A DNA stretch of 64,000 bases from Breviolum minutum Mf 1.05b.01 (taxonomy: Eukaryota > Sar > Dinophyceae > Suessiales > Symbiodiniaceae). The translations under genes were made by a program, and so were the position numbers. Location of the stretch: the NCBI GenBank assembly GCA_000507305.1, contig DF239287.1, positions 1,912 to 65,911 on the forward strand, given 5' to 3'. This document shows positions 23,330 to 34,820 of the stretch, piece after piece. The stretch's first letter is position 1, and every line of letters begins with the position of its first letter. The notes beneath the pieces are model-generated. The model saw only the letters and a program-made list of their open reading frames with translations, was not told the DNA's origin and ran no database searches.

Positions 23330-23675
23330 CCACCAATTTTTGCAACCAATCAACGTTGCACTGGTGACTGAGGCGGCTGGGCAGAGGCTGGCAGCTGATG
23401 TTGACGTTTCTTTTCTGTATGGATGGTTGTATCACTAAAATGGTTCATGTTGTTGCTTTGACGTTTGGTTTTTTGTTTTTTAATCCACTATTTGCCCAAA
23501 AAATACCCTTGCATACGGTACCAACCGTGCAGGAACCTGTGGCGTGGTCAAGTGACAAGTCAAAGAACGAGGCGGAATGGAGACCATGCATGGAGCAGAG
23601 GGTTTTAGAGCAGGTCCTTGAGGGTCAGAAACTTTTGTTTCAACAGAAGTTTTTTTTGGCATCGCATCACTCATC

Positions 23676-23757
23676 ATTCATCATTTTTTCACGCATATCA
23701 CGCATCACTCATGACTCATCACGCATCTCTCATTACTCATTCATCACTTGTCACTTC
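23676..23757 (+). repeat. Degenerate TCATCAC/TCACTCA repeat
   Basis: Variations on CATCACTCAT recur about ten times without a fixed period. Simple degenerate repeat. Confidence 0.75.
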
Positions 23758-24630
23758 TTATCCAGGTGGTGGTTTCATTTTTTTTTACTTTCACCACTAT
23801 TTGGGGAAGATTTCCCATTTGACTAATATTTATCAGATGGGTTGAAACCACCAACCAGTTGTTTATTGTGCATCGTCAATCATCAACCGTCCTCCTTGTT
23901 GAGCCAATTGCGTGGCGTGCAGCCTCAGGATGTCCTGAATGCTGAACCAGTCCAACAGGCAGGGACCCAAGCACCACACCTAATCTACCAATATATGATG
24001 TTTTTTTTTGGTATGTGCCATTTCTGAATGTAATTGCCCAGGATTTGAGTATACTTTAGATATTTAGGTTGCTTTTCCTGCCCTTTTTAGCTTGTAGCTG
24101 TTACGTGTTGGAACCTAGCATTCCGGTCAGCAATGCGAATTTAGCTGCATGGGGAAAGTGGGCCAACGCCAGGGCCAGCATCGCACTGCCTTTCACGTGG
24201 CCAGTGTCCAGGTGCCATGACTTGATTACACCTGGGGTGGCTACAATTCTGCAATTCGAGTAGGTTTTTTTCCCCCATATCCGCGGGGACTTAGCGAAAA
24301 GGACTTGGTTGGAATTTTATAAGGTTTGGGCATGTTTGGGCTGTCCACATTCCCAAAAATTTGCATGTGAGCGAATGCACGGGACAGAATGCGACCAAAT
24401 TCTGGGGTGAAAGGTCTTTGATTCCGCATGGTGTTTTTTCATGCCAATTCTTCGGTCCAACCTGTCCTTTCATACGGAATTTGTTCTTCCATTTCTTAGG
24501 CAATTTTCATTGGGTGTATTGTTGGGTAGGTAGCTGGTGCCCTATTTGTGTAAACAATGTAACAATGCTTTGTTGAAGCATCATTAGGATGATGTACCAG
24601 CAGCTTCGGCCCATGTGGCACATTAAAAAA

Positions 24631-24734
24631 TACCCTCCCTGAAACTAACATAACCCTGAAAATAGGCCATCCCAAAAGGAAATTCATCTTCCAACCATCC
24701 ATTTTCGGGGGCTATGTTAGTTTCAGGGATGGTA
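24631..24734. repeat. Inverted-repeat element, family 1 (intact)
   Basis: Starts TACCCTCCCTGAAACTAAC and ends with its near-perfect reverse complement (21 of 22 bases). The core has AAAAGGAAATTCATCTTCC and AACCATCCATTTTC. About 104 bp, non-coding, TA at both ends: a MITE-like element. Other copies are at 33632, 35639, 40763, 53270, 55614 and 63312. Confidence 0.8.
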
Positions 24735-26459
24735 GTGTCAAGTTTTTTTAGATAATTTGGACTTCAAGGATTTGAAAAAACCCAATGGGACTCTGAAAAA
24801 TCGTTGAGGATCTGGCCACAAGGAGTCGCCGTGGCAGCGAGTTCTTGAGCCATGTGCAAGCAGAGGAGCGCTTTTTTTTCCTTGAAACCCGGGGGTCCTT
24901 TCAACGGTGAGGGGGCTCTCCTATGGGGATCAACACGGCTATGCGGCAAATGAGTGGAAAATTCTTGAGATTAAAAGGCTTTGGAGACCCAAAAATGGCA
25001 GGGGTTTGGAAATATGAAACTTCCACAAGGCATGATTTGTTTCATGTATCCATTTGTTCAAATCACACAACCGCGATTCAGGCCGGGATGACCTTTTGAC
25101 AAACAAAAAAGCCCATGAATCCCTCAGATCTGTTGCCAAATCCGAGTCATAGAACTTGGAGGGAGATTTGGCGACCTCGGAGATTTGGCGGAAAACGCGT
25201 TTCAGACAGAAATTTCTACAGGTCTTTGTTTGAGTCGACGTGTTTGAAAGTTGTTGTTTTTCCAAACTACTGTCACCCGAATTTCCGCGGAAATTCCATG
25301 ATTTCCATGGATTTTTTGTGTGTTTTTGTGCGACCACGACGACGGCGGCAGGTGCCTTTGGCTGGTCGGATCACACGAGACGAAGCGGCGCATTTCTTGG
25401 CGCGGCCCACGGCATATAACTTCACGGTGGAGGAGGCGAGGAGCGGAAAAAGCCAAAAGCTCCAAATTCCGAGTTAACCTTTTGTCATTTTTTTTTTACA
25501 AGGATGTTTTATGGGATTTTTGGGAAGCAGCCTAAAGGGGGAAGTTGTCATAAGTTCGTCATATTCAGGGACAGCGATGAAAAGATTGGAGAGAGATTGA
25601 AATTGAAATTGGACCTCTTAGACAAGAAGTCACCTGCCAGTTTGTCACTTACACCCAGATTGTCCAGACATGTCAGCGGGCACAGGCCGCACACGCGGCT
25701 CATCATTCCAATGAAGAGCAGATGGCGATCAAGAAGGCATTGGCAAAGGTACCTCGGACCCAAAGTGTGGATACAGTTGCAAGCTGCGACCCATGGGCAC
25801 TCTGGCTCGGCACCTTTCCTACAGCATGGACTGTTGTTGATGACTTTGATGACTTTTGTTGTCTGGAGAACTTTTTGCAGCTCACAGCTTTGGAAACCTG
25901 AAAAGTGATCACTGATTTTTCACCGCCAGGATCATTCCATAACAGCAGAGGAGGCAAAGTTCTTCTCACTGATTTCCGGGCCATTGACTTTCTTGAGCCT
26001 TTCATGCATGGGTTGGTCGGTTGGTTAGTCAAATCTCGGCATTGCAAGATCGCTAGCTTCTGTCTAGCAGATCCCCGTGGGTCATATGACAAAACCTGCC
26101 ACCGAATTTTGGAGCTAACACGGTATTCCAATGGTTTGCATCACAATCAGTGGTTAGCATGTTGCTCCTTAATGCCACCTTTTGAGAGAATTGGTGACTT
26201 GCATGTGACTAGTGGATAGAGATGATTTGTGTGTGTGATGACACAATCATGAAAAATTCATAGTCTTCTGTCTTAATCAAAGTCTTCGACACCTTGTGAC
26301 GAGCAACGCGCATTGCTACATGGGTGGAACTGGAACACACATCCTAAGGACCAGCATGTTTGCCGTCACTGCTGCCTATTTGGAGGTGCAAAACGGCTGG
26401 ATGCTATCCCAGTTCCTCAACTGAGCAAGGGAATAGGGCTCCCATTCTCAGCTCCTGAT

Positions 26460-28097
26460 GCCTCAATCTCTTAAATTCTACCTCATGTTGATTCCCTCAC
26501 CGGGTTCCCGTGTTTGTATAATTGGTCCCATGATTTGGGAAGTGTGAAAATATCCATGGAATTGTTTCAGTTTCTAGGGAGACTTGGACAGTATCATCTT
26601 TGGAGTGGTGGAAAGCTTCCCAGCTTTCTTCCTCTGAGGAAAGCGAAGATGATGAAAGAGGAGTTCCGATGACAGAATGTGGCCGGTTTTGGAGTATACG
26701 ATTCGATTTGTTCAATGATTGCTTCTTCCTGGTCAGATGGAAGCCACTTGCAAAAGTCACGGTATTGAAAAAAAACACCTACAGTATCTCCTAGATGCAG
26801 ATTTCAATTTTGTGAATTCAAAGATGTCTTCAGTGGTGCGGATTTTTTGGTTTGTAACTTGTACCTGTTTTTTTGTCAGGTGCCATGAAATTCAAGATTC
26901 TCCAAGATTCTCCACCTTCAAAGCTCAGCTTCAAAAGGGGGGGAACTATCAAGAAGGCATGAAAGAAACTTGCCAGCTTGGAAGATAACTGATGCATCGC
27001 AGTGGAAGTTTTTCCACCATTTTTTTGGAAGATAAGCTTGGAAGCTTGGCATAGCAAGATATCCACATGTAAGCAGCCACAACAGAAAGCCTTAAAGAGA
27101 GAGATTTGGGAGGCTCTTCCTCAGAAGCCAGGAAAATTTCGATGCGTTCTTCTTTCTTTTTTGGGTCGTTTTTTTTGGAACCCTATAGCAAAAATCTTAC
27201 AACTCTGAGCGATGTTAACGAAAAAAAACCTAGAACACAAGAAGAAAGACCTAAACATCATGGGCTTCAAGCAAAAATTCTGTCCAGATAGAGTTAGGCG
27301 TCTCCCTTCGGATGGCATGGGGTTGGTGGTGTGCCAACCCCAACCTGTGCCATTTGCAGTGCCATGGCGGTGGGAGGCTTAGGCTTCCCATTCGATACCT
27401 CGGGATTGCCGTTTGATCCCTCTGTACTATGGCTAGGGTTTTCAGAGCCATGGGACCAGACCAAGGTGCGGGAAACCACAACGGGAGGGTGGTCCCGTTG
27501 ATCTGGTGGGAAAATGGGGAGGAAGCTTCGGAATTTTCAAGAGGATTTATGATGGGAAAATGGGCAAGCTTCAGGTGGTAAACTGTGGGATGATTTTGGC
27601 GATGTTATACATATCATTCAGGTACAGTGATTAAAAATATGTAGGAAGTAAAAGCACCTGTACATTTGACAAGCTTCAACGTGTTGACTGGTTCTTATTT
27701 GCGAGGTTGAGTGAATACATTCCTGAATGCAGGAATGTGGGCTCAGACTCAAAATTATCATGTGCAACATTGACATGAGAAAGGCAGCAAATGAGCTTGG
27801 AACTGGGTCTCATGCCATCACATATTATATATCCCTTCTTTCTCAAAAGACGGTTGGGCAAAGACATCCCCGAATCTCCATGTGAAAAAGAAGTGCGACC
27901 AAGTGAGTTGCTTCTTTTTGATTAATGTTCTTTCCACAATGGTGCTTTCCAATTTCAAGTTGACACATGATTTTACTATACTACAATTGTTATTACTAGC
28001 TTGCCATTGTACCCTGAGTGTGATTAAGACTAAAGCTGCTAATAGGGAATCTATGTACCTTTGCATTTGTGTCCTACCCATCCTCCTCCTCCTTATC
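26460..28097. other. No exon recognised; expected to hold the XPO1 5' end
   Basis: The first coding exon(s) and start codon of the downstream exportin-1 gene should lie here or just upstream, but I could not identify a short N-terminal exon. Open frames on both strands look unconstrained. Confidence 0.35.
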
Positions 28098-28120
28098 ATC
28101 ACCACCACCACCACCACCAG

Positions 28121-28198
<78 letters not shown>
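28098..28198 (+). repeat. CAC/ATC trinucleotide microsatellite
   Basis: (CAC)n followed by about 28 (ATC) units, ending 60 bases before the first recognised XPO1 exon. The poly-His, poly-Ile and poly-Met open frames here are translations of the repeat. Confidence 0.95.
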
Positions 28199-28258
28199 AT
28201 CAGACATGACACCTGGCATGTCGTTGTCTCTCCTTACCTGCAGATTCATGCGGCTCAG

Positions 28259-28342
28259 GTGCAGTTGTTGGACCACGTGGTGACTTTAATGTACTCAGGA
28301 GATCAGACGAAACGCACTCTGGCACATGAGGTGTTGAACAAG
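28259..28342 (+). CDS. XPO1: XPO1 exon 1 (first recognised)
   Basis: Encodes [20 protein letters not shown] then LAHEVLNK, matching the conserved N-terminal helix pair. The start is set at 28259 because it gives the AG|G acceptor used by all the other exons; 28244 (after CTGCAG, adding five codons) is the alternative. Phase 0 at the end, GC donor. Confidence 0.9.
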
Positions 28343-31300
28343 GCGAATTGGGGACTTGGGGCATCCGAAAAGGTCGCTGTACTCCCAGTTGTGAAAGTCG
28401 ATGCGTTTTCAAAAATTAATGCATCTAGCTTGGGGAGTCGAATATGGGAAGTCGATGCGATGTTGCGTCCAGGTGGTGTTTTGTATGTTAGGTTTTCAAT
28501 CCATTGTAACATTTTGCAGCTAATATGTATGAATGTATAATGGTGATTGGCCTATTCTGGTTGCATTGTACATGTGTGACTTTTTAATCCATCTTGACAT
28601 TTTGCAGCCCAATACGTGTCTGGTTCCTTGCAATTTCTGGACAGACTCTTGCATTTTGGGATGTGGTGCACTAACATGACGATGGATATTGATCAAGTAT
28701 TGTTGGGTGAGATGAAGTAATGTGGTTGGTTGCTACTCCAGTACTACTCTGTACTGCCAAGTACTACTCCAGTACTACTCAAGTACTTCTGCAGTACTGC
28801 AAAGTACGGCTCCAGTACTACTCCAGTACTACAAAGTACTACTCCAGTACTACTCCAGTACTAGTCTGTACCACAAAGTACTACAATGTACTACTCCGTA
28901 TTACTCTGTACTACCAAGTACTACTCCCGTACGACTCCGTGCTACAAAGTACTTCTGCAATACTTCTCCGTACTACAACGTTCTACTCCAGTACTACTCT
29001 GTACTACAAAGTACTACAACGTACTACTCCAGTACTACTCTGTACTACCAAGTACTACTCCAGTACGACTCCGTGCTACAAAGTACTTCTGCAGTACTAC
29101 TCCGTACTAAAACGTACTCTCCAGTACTACTCTGTTCTAAAACGTACTACTCCAGTACTACTCTGTACTACAAAGTACTACTCCAGCACTACTCTGTACT
29201 ACAAAGTACTACTCCAGTACTACTCTGTACTACAAGGTACTACTCCAGTACTATTCTGTACTACAAAGTACTACTCCAGTACTACTCTGTACTACAAAGT
29301 ACTACTCCAGTACTGCTCTGTACTGACAGCAATGCAGTTAGAAGAGCCTGGTGCGGCTATCTCCCAAGGAGAGGTGTTTTTAACTGTTGATCTGGGGTGT
29401 CCTAGCTTTGAGTACCTTGTGACCTCGTTCACTACCTCGTTCATACCTCGTTCCAGACCTCGTTCACTTCCCCTTCAAAAAGCATGTTCCCAAGCAGCGA
29501 TTTCCAAGCAATGTGCATTGAATATGATCGTTTGGTTGAAAGATTGATATCTATGCTAGTGATGTGCGTCCCATTGTGTTTTGCAATTTCTTATTGATAA
29601 ATCCCAGATGTTTCTGAACTTTTTTTAACCATGCGTCACCATGCTGTTTTGAACTCAGAAACTGGTAAAATTCATGGTTTGAACACATAAATATTAACAT
29701 GTTTGGGATAGCGTCGCCATGCTGTTTTACTATCCTTTGCACTGACTGCACTGACTTCCTGAATGCGTTGCGTCCCATGCGGTTTACATGTTGTTTCGGG
29801 AAGTGCACTGAGTTTCACGTTTGGGTGGAGTCACTGTGGGAGTGTCTACCATGGTACATGGTGGATATTTTTGGAGATGGTTGGGGAGGTTTCCTGCAGG
29901 CTTATATAATCTTTTTTGGAAAGTTTTTTTTTGTGCGGATGCGGTTTTTAAGAGAGTTGGCAGGGAGACGGGTTGCATGATGGATACCCATACCAGCTGC
30001 GCTCGGCTTGGAAATTTGATGGATTGGGCTTCCAATCCACCAAGAATAGCCGTGTTGAATCAAGGATTATGAAGCTCCTAAGGTTCCTTAGGGCGAGGTA
30101 ATTCAGTTCAACGATTTCCTGGTTGAGGGGTCGCTTTCAGAGGGTTGGATAGGATTCGCATGAGTTCTGATATTCTTCGTGCTTTGGGGAAGGAATCACT
30201 TTTGCTATCATTTGTGCACTTGAAGAATGACAGAAACATGATCGTTAGCGAATATATCTGAAGCTCTTGGTTGGTGCCACTTGTTCATGTTGATGCAATC
30301 GATCCTCTTATTAAGTCAGCGTAGTAGGCTTTAGAAAAAGGCAGATGTTTTGGTGTGTTTTATCCCAGTTTCACCGAGTTTTTTCGAACCAATCTGCGCA
30401 GGTGAAAGGGCATCCAGACTCCTGGTTTGCGGTGGACACTATCTTAGCTACCTCATCTTCACCTGATACCAAGTTCTTTGCCCTCAACGTGCTGGAAAAC
30501 GTCATTTGCACCAGGTGGATGGTATTGCCTGAGTCGCAAAGAGCTGGCATCAAGATGCTTGGTTTCAAGGAAAAGGCCTCGTAAAGATATCCTTTTAAAA
30601 TCCAAAACAGCTTCAAAAGGTAAGGATGGCAACCACCTTCGTGTGAGGATATGATAAATTCGCTTATGATAAGGAGTACGACAGCTTTTGAAATGCCATC
30701 TTTTCCTCAGATTTTTGCTGGGGACTTAGCCCACATCGACATGGATTTTAGTCCCTTGATGTCCTTTGACTGGATCCTGGAATGGGTGAGCCTTCAGAAA
30801 TTCAAGCCCTGTTTCTACCGCTGTCTTCGAGGAATTATGTGGTTCAGTTGGTCATCAAGATCAGTGCGGATGAACACTTTGCTACCACCCAAAAGCACTT
30901 CCTGACGAAACTCAACGAGACCTTGGTCCAAATCGTCAAGCAGGACAGAATCTGTTTGCTGAATTTCACCATAATCAAACAAAACAGACAGTTTTTTTTT
31001 GTGAAATTTATCTCTGGCGTTCAACTTTTTTCCACAAAGACTTCCAAGGGCAAGGACATGTGGCACCCAGGCAAGACATGAGAGTTCAGCTCGCAAGTGG
31101 CTGGGTCTCAGACTAGGGACCTCCCAAATCTGGTGGCAATGGGGGATGCCTTGGGAGGAACCACTTGATTTGTGGGTCCTTCATTTGAACACATCCAGAT
31201 GTATGATTTAACGAAGGTGATTTATTATATTTATTGTCAATCTGTTTGTCATAGATGTCAAGTGAAACAAAATTTCGGGTGGAGTACATGTGTAACCTCC

Positions 31301-34300
31301 TTCCAGGCTTCTATTTATTAAGCTCCAAATCATTGTCAGATGTTTTTTCTTAAGCCCGGATTTGCAAGAAAAAACACACATCAAGGTATCCTTCAAAGCC
31401 ATCGACGGAAAAAAAACCTGTCAGGAGTGGCCACATAGCTGGGAGAACTTCATCCCTGATTTGTGTGGATCTTGCAAGACCAATCAATTGCTCTGTGAAA
31501 ACAACCTGCGTATCCTCAATATGTTGAGCCACTTGGCTGGGTAGGTCCTTTTGTAAGGACCTTTGTTTTTTGGAATGTAGCTAGAAATGGAAGACGCCAC
31601 ATGTTTCATTTTGGTCATGCTTGCTGCTGGAGTGCCATCATTTAATTTTACTCTCCAGGATTGAGGACATTGAGTCTAGTCAAAATTATGACATGACTTC
31701 AGGTAATCGAGCACCCCAAAAGGTAGCTATAATTATGTAGAAACATGCTCTGATTTTCACGATTTTCCAAGACTTTTCCCCATGGCAGTTTGTGCAATAT
31801 CAAGATTTGAGGGGATTATTGATACGGGGGTTTCCGAAAATGGTGGTACCCCCAAATCATCCATTTTAATAGGGATTTCCATTATAAATCATCCATTTTG
31901 GGGTACCCCTATTTTTTGGAAACACCCATACAGCCTCTCCAATCATCATGAAACTTTTCAGCGGATTTCACCATACCTTCAAGGTGAAGAAATCTTTACC
32001 TTTGGCAAGTCCCACATGGTCTCCAATAAAGTGGTGAAGTTCCTTGGACCAACTTGGGACGTGGGGGGATGGGATGATGTTTAGGAGATCCATTTTAGGA
32101 TTCCGAAAAAATGAGATGAAAGGTGGAATGCCATTTGATTCCAGTTGAAGTTTCTGCAAATCAAGAGGCAATTATATAGTTGTGAAGATCGGTTTCTTGA
32201 TGCGGTGTCTCATCTCTAGATTTCAACCTTGCTGTCTTTGGTGCAGATTTTTTTATCTCTAAAACGTTTCGTATGTCTCTGAAAATAGGTGTCTTTATAT
32301 TCCACTCATCTGTGGAGGTTGAAGGAATCCTTGAACTCGCAGTTCGCAGCAATCTATGAACCTCGTCCAAAAAGTGCTGAAAGTACAAGCACACACACAC
32401 AAAATCCCACACATGTTTTTTTGCATAAAAGGTACGGCAAGGGTATTTGTATATATATAATTACATCTTTATTATATATATATACACAAAAGCTATTTAC
32501 ACCAGAAGTTCACATGTCATATATCGTTTGATTTTCGGAACTCCACATTTTCAGTTGACTGAAAGTTCTCTCCTGTCATGGCTAATTAACCACTCCCCCC
32601 TAATGGATCCCCCCGGAAATACCTTGTTAACGCCCTTCTTTCTGAGAGGGGGGTTTCCGGTACGTTAGGGGGGGGAGTTTTGGTTGATTAGCCATAACTC
32701 CTGGTAAGTTGGTAAGTTGATTGATACCTGTTTTTTTTCTTCAGAAATACCAAGGCCAACCCACCTTTTTTGGATGCTTTTGAAACCCTTTTCGTAAATC
32801 ATGGGAGAAACTACCGACCACCCTCAACTGGTGAGTCATCAACTGACTCGGTGTAGTTTATGCACACCGAGTCGCTGGTCCTGCAGGAACTCTGTGATTT
32901 CATCCTTCGAAGTCATGTGCAGAGCCCTGGCTCCGTGAAACCCTCATTGATCACTACGACTCTTAGTGTCTTGGGAAGGGTGGGGTTGGGGAAGGGTGAG
33001 TTCGGAAGGGTTGGGGAAAGGTTGGAAATGGTGGGAAGGGTGAAAAGAGAGTTTGAAGTTTGGATTTTTGGCCTTTTGAAATGGGAGACTCCAACAGATT
33101 CTTTGGAGATGTTTTGGTCTCAGTATTGGAAAGGAGAGGAGTTCAGTATGGTTCAGATTCAGATGTTTTGGATGATGTCCAGTTGGTGACTTCAAATCTT
33201 TTTCATCTACTGGTTGACATTAACAAAACTTGCACCTGAGAACAGCGGACCGCTTGGGATTTGTGAATCCCAAACTGCTCCATGGGGGGATAGCCCAGGT
33301 ACCTTGGCGAATTTCTTGGAGTGGATTGCGTTGGGCTTCATCTTCGAGACTGATTTGATCCAGATGTTGTTGATACACTTCTGGGATCCCTTAGAGTATC
33401 GGATTGAGTGTGCCAAGTGCCTCAATGACGCTGGGTCTTTAATGGGCGCTGGGGGTTGAAAAAAAGTGATGGTTGATTTGGGAGAGTTGCGTTTTTTTCC
33501 CTTGAGGTGGGGTCGGACAATTTCCGGTGCAGTTTTTTGCATTCAGAACGACGAAACGAAGATGCCTTCCGAGAAAAAAAAATCCCAAACATTGCAATGC
33601 TGCTCTTGGACGGTTGCTATGATCAAGGTAGTACCCTCCAGGAAACTAACATATCCCCCAAAAATGGCATTTTGAAGATGATTTTCCTTTTCCCAAGGTG
33701 GGATATGTTAATCCCCTGGAGGGTATCATGGTACCTGTTAATTCCAAAACGCAGGCGTTTCACGTCATGGAGCCTCGGTTTGTTTTCAGCTCTGCAGTGA
33801 TTGGCCTAAGGAGATTGCTTGCTTGCACGATGGTGTCCAGCAATATCAACCCCAGATGATTCGATGCTTCCAAGGCCACGGCCTTGCAGCAGAACACTGC
33901 GACAAGACAAAGTGACAAGTGACATCAAATCAAGAAAAACGCGTAGCCAAGAGGCGTTCATGACCTTCATACTTGGATTTTCCAGGGTATTGTTATTAAG
34001 GTCGAACTTGGAAACGCAGTGTTTCACCCTGAAACTCCAGAATCGTGTGTCAAACCTTCATTTTTGGTGCTCCAGGATAGTTTGTTCACTGGGATTTCTT
34101 GCTTTTCCCGGTGGTGCCCCGTCATTGTGGATCCCATCCATTCATCTACAGGGGTGGTGGAGAAGATTCAGCAGCTGCCTGAGATCTCTCCGCAAAGTTC
34201 CGCCAGCTTGGCTGGGCCACAGCGGGTCTTCTGGGAAGTCTTTCACAACCAGGCCACTGTAAAAGATTGGAAGGGAAACGGGAAGCCTTAGGGGTCCTAG

Positions 34301-34448
34301 ATGTAGAAGCCATGATGATGATGATAGATGATAGATGATAGATGATAGATTATAGATGATGGATGATAGATGATAGATGATAGATGATAGATGATAGATG
34401 ATAGATGATAGATGATAGATGATAGATTGTTGTTTTTGTTGTTGTTGT

Positions 34449-34483
<35 letters not shown>

Positions 34484-34671
34484 TTGCTGTTGCTGTTGTT
34501 GCTGTTGCTGTTGCTGTTGCTGTTGGTGTTGTTGTTGTTGTTGTTGTTGNNNNNNNNNNNNNNNNNNNNNNNNNNNNNNNNNNNNNNNNNNNNNNNNNNN
34601 NNNNNNNNNNNNNNNNNNNNNNNNNNNNNNNNNNNNNNNNNNNNNNNNNNNNNNNNNNNTGTTGCTGCTGC

Positions 34672-34705
<34 letters not shown>

Positions 34706-34725
34706 AATGTTGCAGTTGGTGTTGT

Positions 34726-34760
<35 letters not shown>

Positions 34761-34785
34761 TTGTTGTTGTTGTTGCTGTTGTTGG

Positions 34786-34820
<35 letters not shown>

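Larger units (their letters stand above)
23330..26450 (+). other. Exon-like islands of unknown gene(s)
   Basis: Short plus-strand segments read as coding and several follow a pyrimidine-AG|G acceptor: about 23535-23615 (EPVAWSSDKSKNEAEWRPCM), 24100-24260 (VSNANLAAWGKWANARASIA), 25352-25440 (VPLAGRITRDEAAHFLARPT) and 25650-25900 (QMAIKKALAKVPRTQSVDTV, then WALWLGTFPTAWTVVDDFDD). A segment near 26320-26470 has WNTHPKDQHVCRHCCLFGG, a Cys-rich stretch. I cannot join them into one protein or name a family. They could be exons of a host gene or remains of an unfamiliar element. Confidence 0.3.

Noticed and set aside
28720-29547. 275-codon and 222-codon Tyr/Ser/Thr-rich proteins
   Set aside because: They are the 31-bp satellite read in two frames and lie in XPO1 intron 1.
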